A stretch of DNA of 64,000 bases. It comes from Bacterioplanes sanyensis. Lineage in GTDB: Bacteria; Pseudomonadota; Gammaproteobacteria; Pseudomonadales; Oceanobacteraceae. Positions 19,312 through 29,368 of the stretch are shown here, one piece after another. The position numbers were made by a program, and so were the translations under genes. The stretch is from NCBI RefSeq assembly GCF_014652515.1, contig NZ_BMYY01000004.1, positions 62,001 to 126,000 of the forward strand. The letters run 5' to 3'. Position 1 is the first letter of the stretch. Every line of letters begins with the position of its first letter. A model generated the notes under the pieces. It made no database searches. It was not told the DNA's origin and saw nothing but the letters and a program-made list of their open reading frames with translations.

Positions 19312-20250
19312 ATGACGCCATTCAGCTGGCCGCCTGCAAACCAAGCCACTGTGGATGCGCTGCAACAGCATAACCAAGTGCTGCAGGTACCTGACCAATG
19401 GCGGCAACAGCTGACCAAGGTTTGGTTACCGCTGGCTAGCTGGTTGGCAGATTGGGTCGTCAGTGTTAGTGGGCCTCCCGTCATCGGTATTCATGGTGGC
19501 CAGGGGTCGGGTAAATCGACCCTTAGTCACGCCTTGGCAGATTGGTATCAGGCCAGCTTTGGCTGGAACGTGGTTGTTATCTCCATCGACGATTTGTATC
19601 TCAGCCACGCTGACCGGCAGCAGCTCGCGACAGAAGTTCACCCTTTATTGCAAACGCGAGGCGTGCCCGGAACTCACGATCACCAGCGAGGGCAACAGCT
19701 ATTGCAGCAGTTACGCGCCCTGAAATCAGGTCAAACACTAAGCTGCCCCGCCTTCGACAAGGCCAGCGATGATCGCCTGCCTGTGTCAGCCTGGCATCAA
19801 GTCACTGGGCCTGTTGATGCGGTTCTATTTGAGGGCTGGTGCGTCGGTTGCCCACCACAGTCGCCTGATCAGCTCACTGTGCCAGTCAACACTCTAGAGC
19901 AACAGGAAGACCCAGACGGTCAGTGGCGGCATTGGGTCAACCAACAACTCGCAGACCACTACCAGAGCTGGTTCGCCCAACTCGATCACTTGATCATGCT
20001 GAAAGTGCCGGACATGGGCGCCGTGCAGCGCTGGCGCAGTCAGCAGGAGCGAGAAAACTTACGGCAAGCACAAAAAGATCGCCCCGACCGCTCACTGAAT
20101 GAGCCAGCCTTGCTACGCTTTATACAGCATTACCAACGGCTGACCGAACATGCGTTACACACCATTCCAGCTGTAGCAGATTGGGTGCTGGAATTGGATG
20201 CGCAACACCAAGTCAGTCGAGTGCAGTTTCACCACAAGGAGACGCTATGA
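19312..20250 (+). CDS. P-loop glycerate kinase (plant/GLYK type)
   Basis: 312 residues. The Walker A motif GGQGSGKST is at 62-70, with ISIDDLYLS after it and TRGVPGTHD near 120. This is the pattern of D-glycerate 3-kinases related to phosphoribulokinase. It would turn glycerate into 3-phosphoglycerate. The ATG at 19312 is chosen because upstream sequence is not conserved and overlaps the divergent gene; CAGGG is just upstream. It overlaps the phosphatase gene as ATGA and heads a glucosylglycerate operon, where it would recycle glycerate or feed the synthase. Confidence 0.85.
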   Translation: MTPFSWPPANQATVDALQQHNQVLQVPDQWRQQLTKVWLPLASWLADWVVSVSGPPVIGIHGGQGSGKSTLSHALADWYQASFGWNVVVISIDDLYLSHADRQQLATEVHPLLQTRGVPGTHDHQRGQQLLQQLRALKSGQTLSCPAFDKASDDRLPVSAWHQVTGPVDAVLFEGWCVGCPPQSPDQLTVPVNTLEQQEDPDGQWRHWVNQQLADHYQSWFAQLDHLIMLKVPDMGAVQRWRSQQERENLRQAQKDRPDRSLNEPALLRFIQHYQRLTEHALHTIPAVADWVLELDAQHQVSRVQFHHKETL

Positions 20251-21074
20251 CCCATTCTTGGATCGTCATGACTGACCTTGACGGCACCCTGCTAGACCAC
20301 CAAACCTACAGCTTTGATGCCGCCATAACCGCGCTTAAAGCGCTGCAGCGCGCGCACATTCCCTGCTTACTTAATACCAGTAAGACCTTTGCAGAAACCA
20401 TACAAGTGCGCGCTGACATCGGTCTCAATACCGGTTTTGCCTGTGAAAACGGCGCTGCCTTATTCATACCCAAAGCCGGTGGCAGCGGCTTTAGCAGCAC
20501 CGACTACAACGCCGAAATACTCGGTTGTCATTACCCTAAACTGCTTAAAGTGTTGCACCAGCTGCGCCAGCAAGGCTTTTTATTCCGTGGTTTTAACGAC
20601 ATGACGGCCCTAGAAGTCAGTGCCCTGACGGGCCTTGATAGCGAGTCCGCCAGCCTAGCCAAGCAACGTCATGGCAGCGAGCCCATCGTTTGGCAAGACG
20701 CTGAAGACAAACTACCTGCTTTTCGCCAAGCCTTGGCCCAGCAACAATTACGGCTGGTTCGCGGCGGTCGCTTTTGGCACGTTTTAGGCGCTAACGATAA
20801 AGCCGATGCGCTGCACTTTTTCACCAATTATTACCAGCAGCTGTGGCAGCAGCCGGTTAAGGTGCTGGCACTGGGTGACGGTGACAATGACGCCTCAATG
20901 CTGGCAGCGGCAGACCTTGCCGTAGTGGTTCCAAACCCAGAGCAAACCTTGCTGCTAACGGATGACCATGTTCGCTACGCCATCACGCCGGGTCCCAAGG
21001 GCTGGAGCTTAGCGGTATTGGAATGGTTGCAAACTATTGAACCAAGCCTAAATCAAGGAGAGCAGCGTGGCTGA
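20247..21074 (+). CDS. glucosyl/mannosyl-3-phosphoglycerate phosphatase (HAD-IIB)
   Basis: 275 residues of the MPGP/YedP branch of HAD phosphatases. Motif I is D10-L-D12 (MTDLDGTLLD), motif II NTSKT, and the acidic motif IV is ALGDGDNDASML near residue 210. It removes phosphate from the glycosyl-3-phosphoglycerate made by the next gene. By context the natural substrate is glucosyl-3-phosphoglycerate, although the family is named for the mannosyl compound. It overlaps the kinase stop by 4 bp and the synthase start by 8 bp. Confidence 0.85.
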   Translation: MTHSWIVMTDLDGTLLDHQTYSFDAAITALKALQRAHIPCLLNTSKTFAETIQVRADIGLNTGFACENGAALFIPKAGGSGFSSTDYNAEILGCHYPKLLKVLHQLRQQGFLFRGFNDMTALEVSALTGLDSESASLAKQRHGSEPIVWQDAEDKLPAFRQALAQQQLRLVRGGRFWHVLGANDKADALHFFTNYYQQLWQQPVKVLALGDGDNDASMLAAADLAVVVPNPEQTLLLTDDHVRYAITPGPKGWSLAVLEWLQTIEPSLNQGEQRG

Positions 21075-22281
21075 CTTTTATCAAAACGGCATTATCACCA
21101 ACCTGCACAACTTGGTTGATCGGCCAACCGAAGAACTGGAGCGTGAACTGACCAGTTTTGCCCGCTTGCGGCCGATGTCGTTAGTACTGCCGTCTTTATA
21201 TTCAGAGCTGCAGGGGCCGGCTCTGAGCCACATCATTTCTGAAATTGCTCAAGTCCCTTACCTTAACGAAATCGTTATTGGCTTAGACCGAGCCAATGAG
21301 CAACAGCATCATCATGCTCACGAATTTTTTGCCGACCTTCCTCAACACCATCGTATTTTATGGAACGACGGTCCACGCTTGCGCAAAATTGACGACTTAC
21401 TGGAGCAAAAAGGCTTGGCCCCTAAAGAAATGGGCAAAGGGCGTAACGTCTGGTATTGCTATGGCTATGTGCTGGCGTCAGGCCGCGCCGAGGCCGTTGC
21501 ACTGCACGATTGCGACATTCTGACCTACGACCGCAGCTTGCTGGCACGATTGATTTATCCGGTAGCGAACCCCAGTTTTAATTATGAGTTTGCCAAAGGC
21601 TACTACGCCCGCATTGCCGATCAAAAAATGAATGGCCGCGTCAGTCGCTTACTGGTCACACCGCTACTGCGAGCGCTGAAGAAAACCTTTGGCGCACTGG
21701 ATTTTCTGGAATATTTGGACAGTTTTCGCTACCCGTTATCGGGCGAGTTTTCGATGCGTGCCGATGTGTTAAATGACATTCGCATTCCCAGTGACTGGGG
21801 ACTAGAAATTGGCGTTTTATCTGAAATGAAGCGCAACTACTCCACCAACCGCTTATGTCAGGTGGACATTGCCGACTGCTACGACCACAAACACCAGCCG
21901 CTGTCTGCGGATGATCAAGCACGCGGCCTGTCAAAAATGAGCACGGATATTTGCAAAGCCATTTTCCGCAAACTGGCAACTCAAGGCGAAGTACTCACTA
22001 CCGAAGCCTTTCGCACCATTAAAGCCACCTATTACCGTATCGCCCTCGACTTTATCGAAACCTACTACAACGATGCCCGTATGAATGGTTTAGTATTGGA
22101 TCGTCACAGCGAAGAAAAAGCGGTGGAACTATTCGCTGAAAACATCATGCACGCCGGTGAGAGTTTTTTAGCCAACCCGATGGAAACGCCCTTTATTCCC
22201 AGCTGGAACCGCGTTATCAGCGCCATTCCAGATATTCTTGACCGCCTTTATGAAGCGGTAGAAATCGACAACGCTCGCTGA
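21067..22281 (+). CDS. gpgS: glucosyl-3-phosphoglycerate synthase (GT81)
   Basis: 404 residues. This GT-A fold retaining transferase moves glucose from an NDP-glucose to 3-phosphoglycerate. The metal-binding DxD is D148-C-D150 (ALHDCDILTYD), preceded by GKGRNVWYCYGY. The C-terminal helical part (AENIMHAGESFL) is also typical. The GTG start at 21067 has AGGAG upstream and overlaps the phosphatase gene. A terminator follows closely. Product glucosylglycerate is a compatible solute and nitrogen-limitation osmolyte in other bacteria. Confidence 0.9.
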   Translation: MADFYQNGIITNLHNLVDRPTEELERELTSFARLRPMSLVLPSLYSELQGPALSHIISEIAQVPYLNEIVIGLDRANEQQHHHAHEFFADLPQHHRILWNDGPRLRKIDDLLEQKGLAPKEMGKGRNVWYCYGYVLASGRAEAVALHDCDILTYDRSLLARLIYPVANPSFNYEFAKGYYARIADQKMNGRVSRLLVTPLLRALKKTFGALDFLEYLDSFRYPLSGEFSMRADVLNDIRIPSDWGLEIGVLSEMKRNYSTNRLCQVDIADCYDHKHQPLSADDQARGLSKMSTDICKAIFRKLATQGEVLTTEAFRTIKATYYRIALDFIETYYNDARMNGLVLDRHSEEKAVELFAENIMHAGESFLANPMETPFIPSWNRVISAIPDILDRLYEAVEIDNAR

Positions 22282-22292
22282 TACAAACACAA

Positions 22293-22314
22293 AAAAGGGG
22301 CCGTAGCCCCTTTG
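22293..22314 (+). terminator. intrinsic terminator after gpgS
   Basis: AAAGGGGC-CGTA-GCCCCTTT makes an 8-bp stem ending in TTTG, with an A-run on the 5' side. It could also stop the convergent DUF6482 transcript coming from the other strand. Confidence 0.8.
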
Positions 22315-22334
22315 CAACAATATCCACCATCAAA

Positions 22335-22625
22335 TCAGTGAAAGCGCACGGGTAGCCAATCGCAGTGTGGTTCAGAGTCGATGGTATTGATCATTTCGTC
22401 ACAGGGCATAGGCTGCAGCATGTATCCTTGCTTTACGCCAACACTGGCGAGGGTTTCTGAACACTCCGCTAAGCTGCGAAACCGCATTGGCCGGTCTCTT
22501 TCCATCAATAGCGACTCCTGCCCGTCATGAACGACCTGGACCAGATACAGGTCACCCTCGTTGGTTAAAACATGCACTTCTGGCTTCCCCTGATGGGCCT
22601 GCTTTTTTAATTCATTCAGTGTCAT
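22335..22625 (-). CDS. DUF6482-family small protein
   Basis: 96 residues beginning MTLNELKKQAHQGKPEVHVL. The pattern, including the central LYLVQVVHDGQESLL and MRFRSLAECSETL, fits the DUF6482 proteins common in Pseudomonas-like bacteria. It is soluble with no signal peptide. It lies between the glucosylglycerate synthesis operon and the phosphorylase gene, facing the former. Function unknown. AAGGAG precedes the ATG. Confidence 0.75.
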   Translation of the reverse strand: MTLNELKKQAHQGKPEVHVLTNEGDLYLVQVVHDGQESLLMERDRPMRFRSLAECSETLASVGVKQGYMLQPMPCDEMINTIDSEPHCDWLPVRFH

Positions 22626-22806
22626 GGCTTTGCTCCTTAGTCAACGCTCGTGAACTTGAACCCTGCACTGGCATGCAAACAACCTACTGCATTTCACGAT
22701 CGCATGCGCGAGGTCGAATCTAACTAGCGTTAGACAAAAGTGCATGATTCACGACACCGACTTTAGCAGCCATTGCAACATCAACCATTGAATAGCTTGA
22801 AACGTT

Positions 22807-24537
22807 CTATGAGCCGGCTATTGATAACCAGACCACCTGATAAGGCGCCAACTCCAATTGCTCCTGCAGCGGTTCAGCCTCGGGTTGTATCAAATCACGA
22901 CATCCTCGCGGTAAGAAGCCCAGCACCGCCAGCGGTAGCTTTAACATGCGTTCGGTAACATTGGCGATGGAAAATAAGGTCTGTTCACTGTGGCTGCGCT
23001 GTAAGATAAACACATCGGAGTTAATGCGAATCACTTTCTGACGGGCGTTAGGGTGAAACGCTGGCTGACGGCGGCGCACAGCGATTAATCGGCGCAGCTC
23101 GTTAAACACTTCTGCTTGAGGTGTGACCGGATTATTAAGTAAGCAACTTAGCTCATCCAACTGCCATAGCTTGCGGTTAATTGAGCGGGTACGCCCAGTT
23201 TGCTCAACATGCTCCAAATCGTTGGGCGTGGCCGTCAGGCTATGAATGTAAACCGCCGGTATGCCCTGCATGGCCAGCATAATGCTTTGCGCACACAAAA
23301 AACGCTGCACCTGATGGTGATCCACTCCGCGACGCGTCCCCATACAGGCATCAAACAACGAAATATTGATTTCATAGGGGCTTTCGCTGCCATCGGAATT
23401 GGCTTTGGTGCTGACAAAACCGCCAAAGCGGTGCATGCAATCGATTAAATCCTGCACCTCACGCTCGGGCAAAATACCCTCCACCGGGCGCACGCCTATG
23501 CCATCATGACTGGCGGTGAAATTGAGATAGGTACAGCCCTCAGGCAAGGGCGGAATATCCGCCGCCCACTGGCTTAGAAAATCCGCATTACCGCGATTCA
23601 AGGCATGCAAAACCAACGGCGGCAAACCAAATTGATACACCATATGCGCTTCATCGGACTGACCAAAATAGCTCAGATTTTCTGCCACCGGCACATTGGT
23701 TTCGGTAATCAGCACCACGTCTGGTGCGCATACATCGACAATGTCGCGCAACAGTTTGACCACTTGGTGGGTCTGCGGTAAGTGCAAACAGCAAGTACCC
23801 AACTGCTTCCATAAAAAGGCGATGGCATCTAGGCGAATAAAGCGGGCACCCTGCTCGATGTAAAATAAAAAGATCTGTATAAATTCCAACAACACCTTCG
23901 GGTTGGCGAAATTTAAATCAATTTGATCTTCACTGAACGTCGCCCAAACATGCCGTCGCCCACGATGGGTATACACTGGGGTCAATAGCGGCGTATTGCG
24001 TGGCCGCGTCACTGCCGATACATCCTGCTGCGGGTCGACTTCTATAAAATATTCGGTAAAGGGCTCGCGGTTACTGATAAAGTCGATAAACCACAGGTTT
24101 TCACGCGAGCAATGATTGATCACTAGGTCGAACATCAAGTCGAAATCCTGATGTAGGACGTGAATGTCCGGCCATTCGCCCCAGTCTGGATTCACTTGGC
24201 GATAGTCGATCACGGAAAAACCGTCATCCGAACTGTAGGGAAAAAACGGCAGAATATGCACCGCGCTGACGGTATCCCGTAAGTGCTGACGTAAAAACTG
24301 TGCCAATGTTTGCAGCGGTACTTCATTCTCATGTTGCAGGCTATTGCCATACGTAATGAGAATCACGTCACTTTCATCCCAGCGTTGCGAGCGCGGTCGC
24401 TTAACTCGACGCTGCTCTGCAAAGGTATGCATCAAGCGCACGATTTGTGCGGCTAACTCGCTGCAATCGGTATCGCTGTAAATCTTTTCAAGGCGCGCTT
24501 GAATGCGCGCCACGGCTGGCGCTGAGAGTTCTGGCAT
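22807..24537 (-). CDS. ggaP: GH13_18 sucrose phosphorylase-family enzyme, probably glucosylglycerate phosphorylase
   Basis: 576 residues of a GH13 TIM barrel in the sucrose phosphorylase subfamily. The nucleophile is D237 (RFIRLDAIAFLWK), the acid/base E279 (ITETNVP) and the transition-state stabiliser D345 (TASHDGIG). Known members near E. coli YcjM split glucosylglycerate with phosphate to glucose-1-phosphate and glycerate. Its neighbours (gpgS, the phosphatase, glycerate kinase) favour that substrate over sucrose. It starts 31 bp after eda, so it is the last gene of the zwf-pgl-edd-eda operon. AGGA precedes the ATG. Confidence 0.85.
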   Translation of the reverse strand: MPELSAPAVARIQARLEKIYSDTDCSELAAQIVRLMHTFAEQRRVKRPRSQRWDESDVILITYGNSLQHENEVPLQTLAQFLRQHLRDTVSAVHILPFFPYSSDDGFSVIDYRQVNPDWGEWPDIHVLHQDFDLMFDLVINHCSRENLWFIDFISNREPFTEYFIEVDPQQDVSAVTRPRNTPLLTPVYTHRGRRHVWATFSEDQIDLNFANPKVLLEFIQIFLFYIEQGARFIRLDAIAFLWKQLGTCCLHLPQTHQVVKLLRDIVDVCAPDVVLITETNVPVAENLSYFGQSDEAHMVYQFGLPPLVLHALNRGNADFLSQWAADIPPLPEGCTYLNFTASHDGIGVRPVEGILPEREVQDLIDCMHRFGGFVSTKANSDGSESPYEINISLFDACMGTRRGVDHHQVQRFLCAQSIMLAMQGIPAVYIHSLTATPNDLEHVEQTGRTRSINRKLWQLDELSCLLNNPVTPQAEVFNELRRLIAVRRRQPAFHPNARQKVIRINSDVFILQRSHSEQTLFSIANVTERMLKLPLAVLGFLPRGCRDLIQPEAEPLQEQLELAPYQVVWLSIAGS

Positions 24538-24568
24538 GGCGTGTCCTTTTTTATGACCAGCTCACCGC

Positions 24569-25195
24569 TCAACAAGCGATGGCAAGAGACGTCAGCGCTT
24601 GCCAGTTTTGTGCCGACACCGCTGTTTTGGGCGTCAGCCAACTGCCGCCCACCGCAAAAACATTGCTCAACGCCAAATAATCTCGGTAGTTATCAGCGCC
24701 AATGCCACCGGTGGGACAAAACACCACATCACCAAAAGGCCCGGCCAGTGCTTTTAACATGGCACTGCCACCCGCAGCGCTGGCGGGAAAGAACTTCTGA
24801 TAGCGAAAGCCGGCTTCGCGTGCGCGCATGACTTCTGAGGGCGTCGCTACCCCCGGCAAATACGGCCCACCCCAGTTTTGCGCACAGGCCAGCAAATCGC
24901 TGCTGCATCCTGGGCTGACAGCAAACTCGGCGCCCTGCTTTAGTGCATCTTCCAGCTGATATGCACTGGTGACGGTGCCAACGCCGACAATGGCATCCGG
25001 CACTGCCTGCTTGATTTCAGCGATGGCTTGCAGGCCCGCACCCGTGCGCAGCGTCACCTCCAGCAAGCGCACCCCGCCAGCGACCAGCGCCTGCGCCAGG
25101 GGAACGGCATCATCCAGCTGATCGATGACAATGACGGGCACAATGGGCTTAGCCCGCTCCATCCAGAGATCCCACATACTGCGTTCATGATTCAT
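24569..25195 (-). CDS. eda: 2-dehydro-3-deoxyphosphogluconate (KDPG) aldolase
   Basis: 208 residues. It splits KDPG into pyruvate and glyceraldehyde-3-phosphate. The catalytic Glu region is [10 protein letters not shown], the Schiff-base lysine lies in YQKFFPAS and the loop CPTGGI is conserved. Two ATGs (25198, 25195) follow GGGAGG; the second has better spacing. It overlaps the edd stop by 11 bp. The phosphorylase gene follows 31 bp downstream. Confidence 0.95.
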   Translation of the reverse strand: MNHERSMWDLWMERAKPIVPVIVIDQLDDAVPLAQALVAGGVRLLEVTLRTGAGLQAIAEIKQAVPDAIVGVGTVTSAYQLEDALKQGAEFAVSPGCSSDLLACAQNWGGPYLPGVATPSEVMRAREAGFRYQKFFPASAAGGSAMLKALAGPFGDVVFCPTGGIGADNYRDYLALSNVFAVGGSWLTPKTAVSAQNWQALTSLAIAC

Positions 25196-27008
25196 CATAT
25201 TCCTCCCAGGCAATGCTAATAGCGCCTTCATTGGCAGCGGTGGTGCGCGCACGAAACAGAGCAAACAGTTCACGTCCGGCGCCCTGCTGGCGGATCAATG
25301 GCGCTGCTGGAAGCTCTCGTTGCTCGAAATCCGCCGCCAGCACGGTAAGCTCGCCATGATGTGCATCCAACCGAATGACATCACCGTCACGAATACGCGC
25401 AATCGCACCACCATTGATGCCTTCGGGCGCCAAATGAATCGCCGCCGGCACCTTGCCGGAAGCGCCTGACAAGCGCCCGTCTGTCACCAAAGCCACTTTG
25501 TGACCCGCCTGCTGTAAATTGCTCAGCGCCGGGGTTAATTGGTGCAGCTCGGGCATGCCATTGGCCCTTGGCCCTTGATAGCGCACCACCACGACCACAT
25601 CCTGATTCAACTCACCGGCCTGATAGGCCGCCAGCACCTGAGCTTGATCGTCAAAGACACGCGCCGGCGCTTCGATGTGCCAGCGATCTTCTGGCACGGC
25701 GGAGATTTTTATAATGGACTCGCCCAAATTGCCGCGCAGCCATTTCATGCCGCCTTCGCGCATAAACGGCGCATGTACCGGCGCTTGCACGGTTAAATCC
25801 AGACTCTCGCTGACCGCCGGGCGCCAAGCGAGCTGACCATCTTGCATAAATGGCTCACGAAAATAGGGTTCAAGCCCGCTGCCCAATATGGTGTTCACAT
25901 CCGTGTGCAACAGACCCGCTTCTGCCAGCTCACGCATCAATAACGGCATACCGCCGCTGGCCTGAAACGCGTTGATGTCGGCATCGCCATTGGGGTAAAT
26001 GCGCGTCAGCAAAGGCACGACATTGGATAAATCGGCAAGGTCCTGCCAAGTGAGTTGCACCCCCGCCATTCGCGCAATGGCCAACAAGTGAATGCTGTGA
26101 TTGGTCGAGCCACCAGTGGCCAATAATCCGACCATGGCATTGACCAAGCTGCGCTCATCGATGATTTGGCTGATCGGTAAGTAGTCACCGCCCAGGGCGG
26201 TATGCTCAGTCACACACTGCGCAGCCGCCTTGGTTAAATGCGGCCGCAACGGATCTGTCGGGTTAATAAACGATGAACCTGGCAATTGCAGGCCCATGAT
26301 TTCTACCAGCATTTGGTTGGAGTTGGCGGTGCCATAAAAGGTGCAGGTACCGGGTGAATGGTAGGAGCGCATTTCACTGTCCAACAAGGCCTGTTCATCC
26401 ACCTCTCCGGCGGCGTATTGCTGCCTGACTTTGGCTTTTTCCGCATTACTGATGCCCGTTGGCATTGGTCCGGCGGGCACAAACACCGCCGGTAAATGAC
26501 CAAAGCGCAAAGCCGCCATCAGCAAACCCGGCACGATTTTGTCGCAAATGCCCAGCAGCAGCACGCCATCAAACACCTGATGCGACAGCGCCACCGCCGT
26601 ACTTAAAGCGATGGTATCGCGACTGAACAAGGACAGCTCCATGCCCACCTGGCCTTGCGTCACGCCATCACACATGGCTGGCACCCCGCCTGCCATTTGG
26701 CCAACATGGCCGCAAGCAGCTAACGCCTGTTTCAGCTGTTGGGGGTAATCGACGTAAGGGGCATGGGCGGACAATACATCGTTGTAGGCACTGACGATGG
26801 CGATGTTGGCGGCCTGATGACTGGCTTTTAATATCAATTTGTCATCGTCGCTGGCGGCGGCATAGTCATGGGCCAGATTGGTGCAACTGAGCTGATGACG
26901 CAGCGGCCCTTGCTGCGCCGCTGCTTGCATGTGTTGCAAATAACGTTGGCGACTTTTTTGACTGCGCTGGCGAATGCGTTCGGTTACTTGCTCGACCACA
27001 CTGTGCAT
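25185..27008 (-). CDS. edd: 6-phosphogluconate dehydratase
   Basis: 607 residues, normal length for the IlvD/Edd family of 4Fe-4S dehydratases. It converts 6-phosphogluconate to KDPG in the Entner-Doudoroff pathway. Cluster ligands lie in [15 protein letters not shown] and GICDKIVPG, and the C-terminal [17 protein letters not shown] is conserved. The ATG directly follows the pgl stop with no gap, and the 3' end overlaps eda. Confidence 0.97.
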   Translation of the reverse strand: MHSVVEQVTERIRQRSQKSRQRYLQHMQAAAQQGPLRHQLSCTNLAHDYAAASDDDKLILKASHQAANIAIVSAYNDVLSAHAPYVDYPQQLKQALAACGHVGQMAGGVPAMCDGVTQGQVGMELSLFSRDTIALSTAVALSHQVFDGVLLLGICDKIVPGLLMAALRFGHLPAVFVPAGPMPTGISNAEKAKVRQQYAAGEVDEQALLDSEMRSYHSPGTCTFYGTANSNQMLVEIMGLQLPGSSFINPTDPLRPHLTKAAAQCVTEHTALGGDYLPISQIIDERSLVNAMVGLLATGGSTNHSIHLLAIARMAGVQLTWQDLADLSNVVPLLTRIYPNGDADINAFQASGGMPLLMRELAEAGLLHTDVNTILGSGLEPYFREPFMQDGQLAWRPAVSESLDLTVQAPVHAPFMREGGMKWLRGNLGESIIKISAVPEDRWHIEAPARVFDDQAQVLAAYQAGELNQDVVVVVRYQGPRANGMPELHQLTPALSNLQQAGHKVALVTDGRLSGASGKVPAAIHLAPEGINGGAIARIRDGDVIRLDAHHGELTVLAADFEQRELPAAPLIRQQGAGRELFALFRARTTAANEGAISIAWEEYDES

Positions 27009-27707
27009 TTAGCTGCTCCGATAAAGACTGAGGGGAACTTGGGATTGATATAGCAAAGCACGCACAGGCATGGCTTCGATGTCCTGCTGCTGACCTGGCT
27101 CGCACGCCTGCTCAAAAGTGTGATTCTTATCGTCACCTTCAAAGTGCAAATACAGATGCTGACAACGTGCCAGCAAAGACCAAGTCAGGCTCATGCGAGC
27201 AGGCTTTTGATCCATCACGGGGCAACACCAAGCGCCGCCCTGCTCATCGAGCAAGCTCGGCAAGGCCGGTGAGCCTGGAAACCAGGACGCGGTATGGCCA
27301 TCCGCCCCCATGCCGAGCACGGCCAAATCCAGCTGATCAACCAGCTCGTGCAAGCGGTTTTCACAGGCCATAAAGCCATCTTCAGGATCGTTAGCGCCGT
27401 TGTACAAAGGCAGAAAAAAGGCATCGCTGGCCGGCCCTTGCAATAGATGCTGCTGAATCAGGCGAGCATTGCTGTCGCTGTGCTGTGCATCGACCCAACG
27501 CTCATCGACTTGCGTCAGCGTGACTTTATTCCACGCCAACGACTGTTGCGCCAGCTGTTGAAAAAACAGCACGGGAGTTTGACCGCCACTGACGGCCAAA
27601 CTGGCATGGCCGCGCTCATCAATGCATTGTTGTAAGCGCCGAGCCACACCGCGTGCTAGCTGGCGCGCCAGATCTTCGGGGTTATCAAAGCGATTATCTG
27701 TGATCAT
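27009..27707 (-). CDS. pgl: 6-phosphogluconolactonase
   Basis: 232 residues of the DevB/Pgl type that hydrolyses 6-phosphogluconolactone. Typical segments are AVSGGQTPVLFF, the VDERWVDAQHSDSN stretch and LGMGADGHTASWFPGSP. The ATG shares one base with the zwf stop (TGATG), so the genes are translationally coupled. The stop is immediately followed by the edd ATG. Confidence 0.95.
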   Translation of the reverse strand: MITDNRFDNPEDLARQLARGVARRLQQCIDERGHASLAVSGGQTPVLFFQQLAQQSLAWNKVTLTQVDERWVDAQHSDSNARLIQQHLLQGPASDAFFLPLYNGANDPEDGFMACENRLHELVDQLDLAVLGMGADGHTASWFPGSPALPSLLDEQGGAWCCPVMDQKPARMSLTWSLLARCQHLYLHFEGDDKNHTFEQACEPGQQQDIEAMPVRALLYQSQVPLSLYRSS

Positions 27708-29161
27708 CAGCTGCTCTCATCCCACAAGCGTCCATCTTTGGCCAACAGCAAGGTGGCTGCTGCCGGCCCCCAACTGCCCGAGGTGTAAGGCTCGGGGCGT
27801 TGTTCTAACTCATCCCAGCCGCGCAGAATCGGATCGATCCAATGCCAGGCTTCCATCAACTCATCGTGGCGCAAAAACAACGTGGCGTTGCCGCTGAGCA
27901 CATCAAACAATAAGCGCTCATAGGCTTCTGGCACTCGCGTTTGCTTTAAATTGGCCGGGTTAAGGCTGAGGTTCATCGGCCGTACATTCATCCCCGGGCC
28001 CACTTTTTTCTCGCACAACATCAACCGAATGCCTTCATCGGGCTGCAGCCTAAAGACCAATTTATTAGCCATGGTATTTTTGTGTTGCAGAGGGAAAATC
28101 GAGTGCGGGATTTCTTTAAAATGCACCACAATTTCGCACGCACGCTCGGCCAGTCGCTTACCGGTGCGCAAATAAAAAGGCACGCCCGCCCAGCGCCAGT
28201 TATCGATGTGCACCTTGGCGGCAACGAAGGTTTCGGTATGACTTTTCGCATCGATGCCCGGCTCTTCACGATAACCGGGCACGGGTTTCCCTTCCGACAC
28301 ACCAGCGTCGTATTGGCCACGCACCACGTGCTCACTGATGGAGCTGCCCAAGACCGGCCGCAACGCTCTCAGCACTTTTACCTTTTCGTCACGAATGGCG
28401 TCGGGCTCCAGCCGTGCCGGCGGTTCCATGGCCGTGATGCACAATAGTTGCAGCAAATGATTTTGAAACATATCGCGAGTGGCGCCGACGTGATCATAAA
28501 ACCCCGCCCGGCTTTCTACCCCCAGCGATTCCGTAATGCTGATCTGAATATGATCGATGTATTTATGATTCCACTGGTGCTCAAACAGTGAGTTAGCAAA
28601 GCGCAACACCATCAGGTTTTGCACCGTTTCTTTGCCCAAATAATGATCGATACGATAAATCTGCGACTCTTCGAAGTAGGACTCAACCGCTTGGTTGATC
28701 TGCTGCGCTGATGCCAAATCGTGGCCAATGGGCTTTTCCAGCACCACTTTGCTGTCGGGGTCGATCAGGTCGGCCTGATGCAAGCCTTCACAAATGGGGG
28801 TGAATAAATCTGAGCCCGTCGCCAAGTAAAACACCCGGTTATTGCCGCCGCTTAGCTCAGCTGCCATAGCCCGATAGCCATCCAAGTCGGCGGCATCCAT
28901 GGTGTGCAGGTGCACCCGCTGGCAAAACGCCTGCCAGCGCTCAGCTTCAAAAACAGTGCTAGACAGATGTGGCTGGACTTGCTGGCGCAGCCACTGGGCT
29001 AAGGCATCAGCGTCCATTTGCTGGCGCGACACCAACACGATGTGACCCGCAGGCAAGCGTTGATCCAGATCGAGCATATACAGAGCTGGCAGTAGCTTGC
29101 GGCGGGCCAGGTCGCCCAAACCGCCGAACAACACCAGATCAAACGGCGATGATATCTGCAT
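27707..29161 (-). CDS. zwf: glucose-6-phosphate 1-dehydrogenase
   Basis: 484 residues. It oxidises glucose-6-phosphate to the lactone with NAD(P)+. The N-terminal dinucleotide motif is LFGGLGDLARRK (a Gly-rich variant), the active site RIDHYLGKETVQN is intact, and FYLRTGKRL follows. The ATG at 29161 with AGGAG 4-5 nt upstream is the true start; an in-frame extension upstream would run into galU. It is the first gene of the zwf-pgl-edd-eda-phosphorylase operon and divergent from galU. I saw no HexR-like operator in the 207-bp gap. Confidence 0.97.
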   Translation of the reverse strand: MQISSPFDLVLFGGLGDLARRKLLPALYMLDLDQRLPAGHIVLVSRQQMDADALAQWLRQQVQPHLSSTVFEAERWQAFCQRVHLHTMDAADLDGYRAMAAELSGGNNRVFYLATGSDLFTPICEGLHQADLIDPDSKVVLEKPIGHDLASAQQINQAVESYFEESQIYRIDHYLGKETVQNLMVLRFANSLFEHQWNHKYIDHIQISITESLGVESRAGFYDHVGATRDMFQNHLLQLLCITAMEPPARLEPDAIRDEKVKVLRALRPVLGSSISEHVVRGQYDAGVSEGKPVPGYREEPGIDAKSHTETFVAAKVHIDNWRWAGVPFYLRTGKRLAERACEIVVHFKEIPHSIFPLQHKNTMANKLVFRLQPDEGIRLMLCEKKVGPGMNVRPMNLSLNPANLKQTRVPEAYERLLFDVLSGNATLFLRHDELMEAWHWIDPILRGWDELEQRPEPYTSGSWGPAAATLLLAKDGRLWDESS

Positions 29162-29368
29162 GACCTCTCCTTTAGTTGCCCAACTCTCCTGCAGGCTTGA
29201 TGACGTAATACGTTTGCAAACCTGCAGCATCAGTGCCAAATCACCCTGAGTGGCACCATCCTTGCTCCCACCAACAACATTACACGAGGTTACAGCCTGA
29301 CGCACAGTGTCGATAAATCTGACATAATCTCGGCCCGGTTTTTCCCATTTATACAAGGACTGAACTGT

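Noticed and set aside
29162-29368. HexR operator upstream of zwf
   Set aside because: No palindrome resembling the TGTA...TACA type site could be seen; only a direct TTACA repeat near 29281, which is not convincing.
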